A stretch of 63,917 bases of DNA, taken from the NCBI GenBank assembly GCA_008931825.1, contig QXVZ01013569.1, forward strand, positions 2,756 to 66,672. Direction: 5' to 3'. The DNA comes from Phallusia fumigata (taxonomy: Eukaryota; Chordata; Ascidiacea; Phlebobranchia; Ascidiidae). Under the pieces are notes generated by a model. It was given only the letters and a program-made list of their open reading frames with translations. It ran no database searches and was not told the origin of the DNA. The translations under genes were made by a program, and so were the position numbers. This document shows, in pieces, positions 50,311 to 60,919 of the stretch (positions are counted from its first letter, which is position 1; each line of letters opens with the position of its first letter).

Positions 50311-50688
50311 CAGGGTTGTCAGTTTGGCCTTTTTTCGGCCAAATTTCAGAAGTTTGGCCGAATTTTGAAGCGCTTGGCCGAAAAAAATTTGGTTTGGCCG
50401 AGAAAAAAAATTTGGCCGAATTTTTTTTTTGATCATTGTATTGCAAAACCAAGTCAATTATTAGGGCAGTTGTGTCCGTATGCACTTAAATCACTTCTTA
50501 TCTTACGCACTTTTTTTGGTGTAGCGTTTGCTTAGCTTTCCAAATTCCAACCGTTAGTCGAAACTTGTGTCAAAAGCGATCTGCGACATCTTGCATTGAA
50601 AAACAAGTACATTTTTGGTGTTAAACAAGCTGTTTGCTGTTGAAAGTAGAATTTGGCCGAATTTTGAAATTTAAACCTGGCAACCCTG
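50311..50688. mobile_element. Non-autonomous hAT-like element (MITE), 378 bp
   Basis: Starts CAGGGTTGTCAG and ends CTGGCAACCCTG, which are inverted repeats of each other with one mismatch. It is flanked by a perfect 8-bp direct repeat TAGTAGTC at 50303-50310 and 50689-50696. An 8-bp target duplication with CAGGG termini is typical of hAT elements. The interior carries several copies of TTTGGCCGA and no transposase frame, so it needed an enzyme supplied elsewhere. It sits about 250 bp upstream of the GLD2 start codon. Confidence 0.9.
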
Positions 50689-50941
50689 TAGTAGTCTATG
50701 GTTGCACAAATACCAGAAAAGAGCGCATAGAAATTCTTACGATGTATCTGCAACCATGAAGCAGAATATGTGGATTGGGACATGCAAAAACAATTGTTGA
50801 AAATCTATTCTATTCAGACAAAATATTCAGTATATGTTGTTACTTATTTTGTGCATTCTTGCAATAAATTTTTCACATTTTGGTATTTAATCCTTTGCCA
50901 ACTTCCATCAGATAATACTTTCTATTTCTGAGATTTTAAGA

Positions 50942-53605
50942 ATGAGTACCTGCCAAAGTAACCGAACAGTGAAACTGGTTAGCAGATCAAACAATTTAAA
51001 AGTAAACCTAAAGAACAAGATGTCAGAAATCAAGTTAGTGTAGAATGTTTTGCTTGTCGATCATATTACACTTAACTAATACTAACAATATTGTTTTGCA
51101 GAAAACAAATAAAAAGCTCCAAGGCAAAAAAGAAATTAATTTCTACAACAAACCCCAAACCATCCAAACGTAAGAAGAACAAGCGCAAAAAGAAGTCTAA
51201 AGTAAAAACATTAATGCAAAAAGGCATAAACAGTCATGTTAAAAAATTACCAAACCAGTTCGTTGACTGCATTGTAATTAGCAGTGATTCTGAAACTGAA
51301 TCAAAATTTTCAAGACACAAACTGGAAAGAAATACTCAATCTCAATCAGCGTTACACATGTTAAACAGTGCTGCTTGTTCTTCAGTACACAATAAAGCTA
51401 CACTAAAACAGGTACATTGTTATATTTCAATATTCAAGCAAATGTTGGTGAGCCAACACACATTTTGTGCAATTTTATATGTCATTTTGCAGAACCTAAA
51501 GAGGAAAGCTGTTCACCCTGAAAATAATATTGAAGGTGGTATAATACTAGTGTTTTGTAACCATGGTTTTGTAACATAGTCTTATGTTTAGTAAACAAAA
51601 GACCATGCTATACCCTACCACCGATAGTCCATCTGGTCCCTGCCAGCCAAACTCAAAAATCTGGTCAAAATAAATGGGTCAGTGATTGGGTGATTAGTTC
51701 GAACCATTGTGCTACTTTTTACCATGATATTTTTTAGGTCTCCCAAGAAATAAATATGTTTCTGACATATTATGAACAGAAACCTGAACTTTTAAGAAAA
51801 AAGTTTGAACTTCAACAGGTGAATTTAAAGTATCTAAAAACGTGCAGTAAAGCAAATGTTACTCTACTCTATGATCGGTTTTGTCTTTTTTTCAACCTTG
51901 ATGTGAGTTAATTTTTTTTAAATGTACTCATCTTCTTTGTATGGGTATACATACAGGTTTTCAGGAAAAAAGCAGCCCTTATTGTTGTTATAAGTTTAAA
52001 TTTATATCCAGGCTTTGGAAAATGCTATTAAGTTTGCCATTTTTCCATTGGCCACAGTCCATCTTGTTGGATCATCAATCAATGGTTTTGGAAGGTTTGA
52101 CAGTGACGCTGACATATGTGTGATCCTTGATGCCACCAAACGCAATGTATCGGTAACTAATTTTACAATTTATTACATTTAAGATTTGAACAGTATTGGA
52201 TTAAATTGGGACATATTAAATTTTATTCATTGTCCATCATACTTTATACACACAATTAATAGTTTAATACATGCATATGGCTGCCTATGTGGATATAAAT
52301 TTGTTACCATGATGTTGAACTGTTGTCTGTGAAAAACTGCTTTTGTGATTTTCTTCATTGCATTTTTAATGGGTATTTTTTGTTTTTAGAGAACCGAAAC
52401 AAGAAAAGCGTTGTATGAACTAGAAAAATTAATGCGACATGCCCCATTTGTAAAAAAATTGGAAATTATTCATGCTAAGGTTCAGATTTTAAAGTTTGTT
52501 GACTGTCTTAGTGGAATGGACTGTGATGTTAACATTAACAATCTCACAGGACTTCGAAACACGTTTTTGTTATTTGCCTATGCAAGATATGACCCAAGGT
52601 AAGACTGAAATTGGGCAATCATAAAAAGACAACAGCCCATGAATAAAGCATACGTTTATTGCTGTCACAGAGTTCGTCCATTAGCGTTATGTGTAAAAGC
52701 CTGGGCTAAAGATAATGATATCAATGATGCTAAAAGTTCAACTCTGAGCAGTTATGCCCTTGTTTTAATGGTCATACATTATCTACAAGTAAGTAAATAG
52801 TTTTGGTTTGAATGGCAGTTGTGCATTGCAGATTTCGGCTGTTTTTGCCAACCTTTTTTAATTTTAATTTGTGTTATTACCATTGGAGAATTGTCATTTC
52901 AGACCTTGTTAACATTATTAAATTATGTGCAGAAAAATGTTGTTAACACTTTATAATATTACCACTTTTCTAGTGTGGAACACAACCAGCAGTTTTACCC
53001 AGTCTGCAGATGTTGTATCCCGATATGTTTTCCGATAAAATTCCGATTTGTGCCGTAGAGGCGCATGCACGGCGCGTGCCAATTGTTTCCCCTCAAAACC
53101 AACAAACTTTGTATGAGTTGTTACGTGGATTTTTTCGCTATTTTGCCCATTTTGATTACGACGACAAAGTCATGTCTGTGCGGAAAGGAACGGTGAGCGC
53201 TGTGACACGATGATTAGCTGTGATGTAGGGACAAGTTTGTTTTCTTTTTCCTTGTTTCGCGGCATCGATTGTTCTATTATTAGGTTTTGATTATTTTTTC
53301 CAGAAATTCTCGGTTGAAAAGCTTGCGGAAGCGGAACTTTGGATACGAAAACCCATCAAAATTGAGGAACCGTTTGACCGCAATAACGTGGCAAGGGCTG
53401 TAGGCAACCATCCTAAAAGTCAAAAAATAATAAATGAGTTTAGGTAGGTTTACAAATTTAAAAATAATAAAAGTTTGAAAAACACTGGCATATAATTCTT
53501 TATTTTGGTGCGTGCTATGACTGTGTGTTTTTTAGAAGGGCATCACAAACAACTGACAACCTTGACCATCTGGATGTTCTAATCCAAGACGCCCCTCGTT
53601 GTTGA
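50942..53605 (+). CDS. TENT2: GLD2-type poly(A) RNA polymerase (TENT2/PAPD4)
   Basis: Non-canonical cytoplasmic poly(A) polymerase; the family extends mRNA and miRNA tails. Complete, 470 residues in 10 in-phase exons: 50942-51033, 51102-51411, 51493-51535, 51748-51818, 52012-52152, 52390-52598, 52671-52788, 52974-53192, 53304-53443, 53536-53605 (human about 484). The N-terminal third is Lys-rich (KPSKRKKNKRKKKSK), disordered and perhaps nuclear-targeting. The nucleotidyltransferase core shows GSSINGFGRFDSDADICV with catalytic Asp204 and Asp206, and third Asp265 (MDCDVNINN). The PAP-associated region follows (RPLALCVKAWAKDNDIND, TLSSYALVLMVIHYLQ, EEPFDRNNVARAV). The motif set and lack of RNA-binding domain point to GLD2. 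The exon 3 to 4 join uses an acceptor at 51748, because one 10 nt upstream gives a stop. No mutation in key residues. Confidence 0.94.
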
Positions 53606-54054
53606 CAGATTAACGTTTTTTTCATTTCTTTATTTTCATTTTTGCATTCAAAAAATATTCAAAACGTTCTGTTTTCTTACTCGTTTTTTCAACATGCGTG
53701 TCAGTGAGACGAGTTTGGTCTTTTTTTCCGACATAAATCTTGATTGGGTGTGTTCTGCCGTAGGATCGCAACCGGCCGCACAAACTGACGGGGTACAGCC
53801 GGTTGCATAGAACGGTGGACGAACCCGCAGGCTCTGCTGGCCAAATCAAACCCGCCTAAACGGAAACACCGGCGTACTTCGGTTCCTCGGAACGTTTCCT
53901 GTGATCCGGTAGGCATACCCGGGTGTCCCAAGGACAGTCATTGACGGCGAGGTGCAGGTGGTCCGGCAGCTTCCGCCACGCATCTGCCCTTATTTGGGCA
54001 CCAACAAAATATAGCATCTCGATAGTTGAGTTAAGCCTAACCCACCTTGCTATT
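53606..54054. other. Intergenic, 3' of GLD2
   Basis: About 450 bp with the 3' untranslated region of the GLD2 gene. It includes a short complementary pair (AACCGGC near 53770 and GCCGGTT near 53800). No gene recognised. Confidence 0.45.
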
Positions 54055-54703
54055 AGGGATGTTCAAAGTAGAATAACTGGCTATTCTAGAATAGTTGTTT
54101 CGAATCCAAGTATTATATTAATTTTGGCAGAATGACACACAAAATTGTATGTAACAAAGCAACAACAAATGGCTGTTTAGTTAACTTTTAAAAGGTACCC
54201 CATGCTTTTTATAACATCCTGTAATCAAGGGCGATTTTCCTTTAAACAGTGCAGTCGTTACAGTTACGTGTGAAGTTTATGAAGACGTTTGTAAGCAAAA
54301 AGCCTAAGCCAGTTAGGCAACTACTATTTTCCGCCCTGACGCCACCACAAATTTACTAAAACGAGTTGCACATCAACGACGCATTTCAATTTTTTGCTGA
54401 TGCTGCAGAAAATCGTTGCGATCGTCCCGTTATTTAGTTGCGCCCGTGTGTTGTTATTGTTCACTGTAACGTTAAACACGTGCGGCTTAACATTTGCCAA
54501 AAAGGAATCGAACAGCGTTGTATCGGCGCTGTTGCGTGTGTGAATGTCACTTGCATATACACAAAAGACTGACGAATTGCGCATGCTCGTATTTGATGAA
54601 ATAATATTGGTTCCCATTACCCGGTATAAACGGAAGATTTGGATTCGAATCTGCTCGGATTCGAATCCTTAAGATTCGATATTCTACTTTGAACATCCCT
54701 ATA
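54055..54703. mobile_element. Non-autonomous hAT-like element, 649 bp
   Basis: Inverted termini TAGGGATGTTCAAAGTAGAA at the left and the complement TTCTACTTTGAACATCCCTA at the right. A perfect 8-bp direct repeat CTTGCTAT flanks it at 54047-54054 and 54704-54711. No transposase frame is present. The termini differ from those of the 50311 element, so this is a second hAT-like family. The right end has two extra bases (TA). Confidence 0.87.
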
Positions 54704-56281
54704 CTTGCTATATAAGCCGAGGGTTTTATAAAGATTAATTCTGTGTTATACTGTGAACTGTTAATAATGGAAAGTTCGCAATATCCTGTCATTAGCACAG
54801 CGAAATGTAATCAAGGGAAATTGACAAGACGCGGTTAGCGGACAAACAGAGTTAAATCTGATTTAACTTTTCCGTCAGCCGCAGTTCTTGGGTAAAGAAC
54901 TTTGTTTTTGTAGGGTATTCGGTTAAATCATGTTCAAATTACGTTCCAAAGAGCACACTTAAATGAGTAACTGGGAAGAAAAATTAAGTTTGGAAATCCG
55001 AACATAATTCCCAATGTTTTTTCACAAGTTATACATCGCCGGTTAGCCGGCGATAATTACGTGTGACCGTTTGCTCCAGCTAAGGGTGGCCTATAAGCTA
55101 TTCGGTCATCCTTCCAAAAACGTTATTCACTCTTGGTTGAACCTTTCACCCGGTTAAGCAATAAGCAAAAACACCGCTGCACTAAAATATTACGAATTCT
55201 AGTCTAGTGCACGTAAGTTCTCTATGGCACCACAATAGAAATAAAATTTATGACATATTTTTAAGTGAAAAATTTGTGAATTGTGAAAAACAACTTTGGT
55301 GGTTGTTAAGTTCACTTCACTACAGAAATTTAGAACCTTGTAGTAGTGAATAGTGACAGAGTTTTCTTCCAGACTTGCTTTGCACAGTTTGTGTAAGGGC
55401 AGCTGTACAGGCACAGCGATAGCGGAAAGTTCGCTGCGGCTGAATCTGAATTAGTCTCATTCGCTGAATATCACCGAAAGTACCCACGATAGAAATGTAA
55501 AGTTATGAAGATTACTTAGTGGTGCGTTGCTGCACACCCTATAATGCTGGAAAAACATATATTCACTATATTATATCAGACCAGTAAATATGTTGTAATG
55601 ACAAAAACACTTAATGACCGGGTGGTTTAGCTACTACATTGAAATTGAAACAGATACAAACAAAGTTGACAACCTGGAAAATTCATTTTCTTGATTTATT
55701 GCAACTGTGTGAAACTGATGGTGCAGGGCTCATTGCACAGCTATTATTAACCAATTACATCTCCTGTGCTGTAAACATGCAAACCTGCCAAATATTAAAT
55801 TTTATTTTATACTTGCCCTAATTATTTATTTGTTATATTTCCATACACATTAAATGTTTGACATACACAATAAGGTCATGTAAGATAACCATTTGTATTT
55901 AAAAAAGCCTCAGTGAAAATATTTGTTCGATGAATAAATCATATCCACAGACAAATTTTAGCAATGCTTAAGATAGGAAAGGCTGTCAATTTATCAGAGG
56001 TAATAAAAACTAATAAGGAACATGAGAAAATTGTATGCATGAACTTCTCTATGCAGTAAAAACAGGGTTTGATTCTGAGTTATAATTTCATTCTGTTCTG
56101 TCAAAGGTCCCCAAGTTTTAAAAACCTGAATGTTGCATTACTGTTTGGTGTTTCAATTGCACATGTCTGTTGACATTGACAAACTTTATTAATAATAAAG
56201 TTATTTTTAAGATAGCTCAGAATGTCTTGTGGTAAACTTCACTTAAATACTATTTTGTATGCAGATGCCAAATTTCTAACT
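54704..56281. other. Intergenic region and probable 5' end of NDUFB8
   Basis: 1.6 kb with no recognised gene in its first part. Near the end, TTTTGTATGCAG at 56253-56264 resembles a splice acceptor 17 bases before the NDUFB8 start. Genes of this kind in ascidians often carry a splice-leader acceptor here. Confidence 0.5.
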
Positions 56282-56980
56282 ATGCTTTCTCTGTTACGAC
56301 GGGGTTCCAACCTCCCCAAACAAATTTATCAGTTAAATTATCCAGGAAAATCACCCCTGGTTGGAATTGTGATTCAGCGGAATGCTTCAGGCCCAATTCC
56401 CGATGGCTATGAACAGTTTCATCTAATAGCTGAAGAGAATGTTCAACCCTTGGACAACACCGAACCTCTTTCTGATGAAAAAAGAGCACAGTTAGCAGCA
56501 AAGTATAACCTGAGGCCAGAAGATTATGTGCCCATGAATGATCCAGGAATGAATGTAGGAGACTACCCCCATTTGCCTCTTGAAAGTGCACTTGCTCGTG
56601 ATCCCTTTTATGACTGGGATTGCAAGTTTTTCCGCAGAAACTATGGAGAGCCAGTCCTGTGGCATGCTGAAATGTATAGCCCATTGCACTTGGATACAAC
56701 CCCATTAATTTATGACAGGCCACAAATGTGGAAAATATGGATCATCTTTTTGACAGGATTCAGTATTCTTTGGCTACTTGGTGAAAAATACAAAAATTTC
56801 CTTCCACGTGCTCCAAAACAGTATCCAGAGTATTGGCCTGGTGATGATATGAAGCGAAATAGTTATGAAGACTATAGTTTCTTTGAAGAGGCAAATGGCC
56901 TGAATCCCAAGTACAGAACCAGACGAGAGGTTACCAATTACACATTTGAAGCTCATCCATGGGATCCTGAGGCACACTGA
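56282..56980 (+). CDS. NDUFB8: NADH:ubiquinone oxidoreductase subunit B8 (complex I, ASHI)
   Basis: Accessory subunit of mitochondrial complex I in the inner membrane. It is an intronless coding region of 232 residues. Family signatures are RAQLAAKYNLRPEDYVP, PGMNVGDYPHLP, RDPFYDWD and NYGEPVLWHAEMY, then a single transmembrane helix (MWKIWIIFLTGFSILWLLG) and APKQYPEYWPGDD. The N-terminus MLSLLRRG fits a mitochondrial presequence. I chose this ATG over the in-frame one at 56222 because an acceptor-like site (TATGCAG, ending 56264) lies between them, so the upstream ATG is probably removed. It is longer than the human subunit (about 186) at both ends. Poly(A) signal at 57023-57028. Confidence 0.93.
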   Translation: MLSLLRRGSNLPKQIYQLNYPGKSPLVGIVIQRNASGPIPDGYEQFHLIAEENVQPLDNTEPLSDEKRAQLAAKYNLRPEDYVPMNDPGMNVGDYPHLPLESALARDPFYDWDCKFFRRNYGEPVLWHAEMYSPLHLDTTPLIYDRPQMWKIWIIFLTGFSILWLLGEKYKNFLPRAPKQYPEYWPGDDMKRNSYEDYSFFEEANGLNPKYRTRREVTNYTFEAHPWDPEAH

Positions 56981-57022
56981 GGTGTTGGAAGTTGTAAATT
57001 ATAATTTGTGTATGGTTTATGA

Positions 57023-57028
57023 AATAAA
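57023..57028 (+). terminator. Polyadenylation signal of NDUFB8
   Basis: Canonical AATAAA, 43 bp after the stop codon, with a GT-rich stretch (TTGGTGTGTGATTTG) shortly downstream. Confidence 0.75.
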
Positions 57029-57593
57029 ATTTAAAACTATTCTTGGTGTGTGATTTGTTTCAATTTTTAACCGTAAACATGCAGCAATACAAAGTACAGA
57101 TATCTGGTCAGACATAGTTATCACTGATTTTGGTTGTCTAAATACGCAATTGGTCTATTTTTGTGCATGAGTTTACTGAAAGTTGTATATCATAGCTTAG
57201 ATATAAAACAGACTAGTGAATGTCAACACCTTTAGGGCCAAGAGCAGAAACTGGTATTATGTCGAACAGAAAATGGGTAGGGATTTTGGGACCATATCCA
57301 AAAATCTTGCAATTTTTGCCGACCAATCCCATGATAAGAAAAAAACTCTTACAAAATGTATAATCTGTTTTTGTGTTGATGATATACAAACACAAACAGG
57401 ATTTAGTGCGGAATGTGAAAAAATACTCTCTGTTTATTTTTGAACTCCTGTACCTATGACATGTTACAAAGTTGTAATAAAATTCTTTGCACAGTCAAAT
57501 GTTGGTTGCTACTTAAGTTATGACGGGGCCCTTTAAAACATAAAATATCGCATGTACCCGTGTGGCGCATGTATCCCATATATCGCATGCACC

Positions 57594-58152
57594 TAGGCTT
57601 ACCATACGTCCCGTTTTCGCCGGGACTGTCCCGATTTAAGCGACTTGTCCCGTCGTCCCGCCCCGTCAGCCAAAATGTCCCGGTTTTTGTTTAGCCGTTA
57701 ACCATAATCTGGTGTGGTAAATTGACCCATATCGTTATTAATAACGTGTATTATCGAGTCCTCGTTTGGTCTTACTTCATGTCACTTTGACAAAATTGGC
57801 ATTGTTGCATTACAAAACGAACGTGGGTTGATTGTCCCAGGATTCACTGGGCAACTGTGCTTTCACAGGCAAAGTGGTTTGCTAGGTATGCAGTGCTGTA
57901 AGTCTGAAAATCAATCTGCTAACACCAAAATGCCAGAAAGAAAATGAAAGTTAACGAATGACCTTAAAATATACTACCTGTAAAAAAAAAAAAATTGATG
58001 GCAAATTTCAGTGCTAATAATTCTGTCGATCTATTTTTTAAAATAGTCGTTATGGTTGTACCGATGGGTTAGACGTTAGGAAAAAAAACGCTTTATTGCC
58101 TGCTTGTTTAAAAAGCGTCCCGGTTTTGAGTTGTGAAAATATGGTAAGCCTA
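57594..58152. mobile_element. 559-bp inverted-repeat element nested in the 57523 element
   Basis: Starts TAGGCTTACCATA and ends TATGGTAAGCCTA, a perfect 13-bp inverted repeat. The interior near both ends repeats TCCCG. The target duplication is unclear: only TGCA-like flanks match. No coding capacity. It is probably a non-autonomous DNA transposon that inserted into the minisatellite arm of the larger element. Confidence 0.75.
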
Positions 58153-58971
58153 TGCAAACAGCTATAATGCAGTTGCATGCACTTGGGCGCCCCTTAAACC
58201 TAAGTTTGCAACATGATCTACTGAAGGTAGGCAAGTTGTGTAATCGAACTTTTTACTTCGAATACGCTTGTAAATACGACACAGTCGTTATTTGTCAACG
58301 AATTCTATCGCAACTCTTTGCTTGCAGACTGTTGTTGACACAATTTGCTTTTGTATTTGCCCATCAAATGCACACGATAAAACAGCAAATGTTGCGACAG
58401 AAATATTGACAACAGCAAGCACATTGTCAAACATTTCAGACCCGGTCTCAAGTGGCTGCTCCCCTTATCTAACTTATATTTACCAGACAAATACATGGAC
58501 TTTGAAACTAGCAATACGGCCTAGGGAGCGTCGCTTAAAGTAAATAACGGTTATGCCCAAGGAACGACATAGCTTCAACATTTTAGCTGCATTTTAGACA
58601 TTTTTAGAACACAAAAACGCAAATTACTTAGGCAAGTGCTGTGACATACGGAAATATTAGAAAATGAAAAGGACGATATACAAATACCTGGTAACATACG
58701 TCATTGTCTCAGGGACAAAGCAGATAAACCAAACAAAAAATATAGCTAACACCGCAGCATACATCAAGATCATATTGCTTTTAGAAAAAAGAATTTAATC
58801 AGAACAAAAAACAAAGTAATTTAATAGTAATTGCCAGATATCTTTGCAAATTAATATTTGCAAAATAATATCACAGCTCAGTCGTTTCGTGCTTACTGTA
58901 AAAGGTTGTACTATTAGACCAACTGTTTTGGGTTTCTGAAATTTGCGCATAGTCGCTGCTCAAGGTAGTTN

Positions 58972-59180
58972 CCCCATATATCCCATATACCGCATGTATC
59001 CGTATAGCTCATGTACCCATACACCGCATGTGGCGACATGGGATATATGGGGTACATGCGGTATATGGGATACATGCGCTATACGGGTACATGCGCTAAA
59101 TGCGGTATTTGGGTACATGCGCCATACGGGTACATGCGCTACATGCAGTATATGGGATACATGCGATATTTCATGTTTTG
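58972..59180. repeat. Minisatellite-like array forming a hairpin
   Basis: Degenerate units around GTACATGCGCTATACGG and GGATACATGCGGTATATG. The first 60 bp are in inverted orientation to the following 100 bp, so the strand can fold on itself. A short related stretch is at 57545-57593. Open frames here (Tyr-Met-Arg/Gly repeats) are a by-product of the repeat. Confidence 0.8.
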
Positions 59181-59352
59181 CCCCAGTTATGATTACCTCT
59201 AGTACCATGTAAGGTAGGCTAAATCTGAATTTATTACATAAAAATGATGGGAATAAAAGGTGATTGCAACCATCCAACAATGCCAAAATTAGGATATCTA
59301 TTGCTCAAGATTTGGCAGGCGGGAGTCGAACGAACTGAAGACCAGCGCTAAN

Positions 59353-60919
59353 TGCACAACCTTACTGGGTTGAACTTTGCTACTTTGTTGTTTCAAAGGA
59401 TTTTGCTGGAAGTAGGTGTAAAACACTGCTTCCAGCTGGGCCTGTGGAGTGTACCACAAATAACATTACACATGGCTCATTTAGAAAAAACTGCATTATT
59501 GTTTTAACACACTACTCTGGAAGTCGAATGTTTCAAGTCAAGAATGATGTTGATAAAACTCTCTACAGTAAGTTTGTTAACTAAGCATGTTACTTGAGGT
59601 GCATGAAGTAATTTATTGGGTTTTGAAATTTGTTTTTGACGGAATTTTATTAATATAAGTACTGTTAAATTTTGTAACTTGGGACACCCTATTACAAAAC
59701 TAAGTTCTGATCAGGGTAGAGATAGGACCTTTTTCTGAGCAATAAATTGGGGTTTGACATGTCGTCACTGTCCATTGTTGAACTAACTAAGCCCTCTACG
59801 GCATTGGACAATTATATTACATGGCAGCTCAAGCCAGGACTGAAAGATAGGGTTATGCATGCTAAAGGGTTTAAACATTTTTTCCATTTTATATTTTTAA
59901 ACCAGAAGTGCTTACATGTTACTGTTTTACTGGTCTATAACTTTGCCACATTTAGAATTGTACCTGGTATTTGAAACTGCCAGTAAGTTTCCTCCTGTTA
60001 TACAACATAAAAAGTCATGAAGAACTTTTTAAGTTAGATTTGTGGTTTTGTGGCATTCTAATGTTTATGAATTAAAATTTTAATATTATAGCAGAAACTC
60101 AATTAATGCACAATTGAGTTCTATTTCTTTGTTTAAACAAATTGTAATTTTAGTTTGAACTAGTTTCACAGTGTGTCCAAAGTCACTGTGGTATCTAACA
60201 AATCACAAATCACTATCTGTTTATCCTTCATTTGGCGCTTTTCTAATTTTTGTTGCATATTTTTTACATGAATAATTTATGTTTCTTACACAATGTAAAT
60301 ATTCTCAGGTGGAAAAAAATGTGGCCATCTTTTTCACAAGTTTCAAAAACAAACCATTTGTGGAAAATCTCAAGATTTATATGTAACGGACAGAGTAATA
60401 GCTGGTAAAAATTACTCATTTTCAAGCATGGAAAAGTGGAAAAAAATGTAAATCATGGTCATTGTGCTCTACTTATCAAGTGCACAAAAAGTATTATATT
60501 ACAGTGTGTTTGCAGATCCATCCATGACAAGATGATTTCTTGTGAAGCAGTTGTTGTTGTTGCAATAACTGTCATTGTTTTGTTAATTTGTTTAATCATT
60601 TGCTCCTTTTGGGGAAAGAAAAAGCTGAAATTTGTTTCACCTGAACCAGGCGAAGATAGTCTAGAAATACAGCTTGTAAGTTTTCATAGGATTTATGTGC
60701 AGAATCAATGAGTGTTACTGTTCCCTATTTAAAGTTAAATGTAAAGCAGTGAATTTGTTGTTATAAGCACCTTGTTTATTGATTTAGTATGTATGTAGGT
60801 GTAAAAACTGTGTTGATAAATTGTATCAATTTTGTTTGCAGGACAAACTGCTTCAAACTTCTGAATTGTCATATGGACAGTTTTCAGAGTCTGTGTCCGA
60901 GGAAAACATTTCTAGTTAG
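59353..60919 (+). CDS. Unrecognised type I membrane protein with Cys ectodomain, 5' lost at contig join
   Basis: I do not recognise this family. Exons visible: 59353-59567, 60309-60447, 60516-60675, 60842-60919; joins are in phase and give 196 residues. The 5' part is cut by the N at 59352. The ectodomain shows WVELCYF, then C-x8-GPVEC, then NCIIVL, then a KCGHLFHKF segment and SSMEKW close to the membrane. Next is one transmembrane helix (AVVVVAITVIVLLICLIICSF), a basic stop-transfer (WGKKK) and a short acidic, Ser-rich cytoplasmic tail of about 45 residues. N-glycosylation sites are present (NIT, NYS). A downstream paralogue at 62401 shares the ectodomain. The disulphide-like spacing and the aromatic/Ser motif before the helix recall cytokine receptors, but this is only a hypothesis. 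Confidence 0.7.

Larger units (their letters stand above)
57523..59184. mobile_element. Composite inverted-repeat element with AGTTATG target duplication
   Basis: Left end (GGGGCCC.., then AAAACATAAAATATCGCATG) and right end (CATGCGATATTTCATGTTTT, then GCCCC) are imperfect inverted repeats. AGTTATG flanks both sides (57516-57522 and 59185-59191). Inside are arrays of a motif around ACATGCG and TATGGG. Another inverted-repeat element (57594-58152) is inserted near the left end. A single N at 58971 means the true interior length is unknown. No transposase frame is visible. Confidence 0.6.

Noticed and set aside
56280-56723. 147-residue open frame on - opposite NDUFB8
   Set aside because: It is the antisense shadow of a well-supported conserved coding region.
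58943-59286. Tyr/Met/Arg-repeat proteins on both strands
   Set aside because: Translation of a minisatellite; open in several frames because of repeat composition.
59305-59345. tRNA-like stretch on - (GTTCGACTCCCGCC, B-box-like)
   Set aside because: Too short, no full cloverleaf and interrupted by the N at 59352; at most a fragment of a tRNA-derived repeat.
59747-59974. Open frame in the intron of the 59353 gene (TWQLKPGL, FN3-like)
   Set aside because: No acceptor and donor pair keeps the phase between 59567 and 60309, and the paralogue has no such exon.
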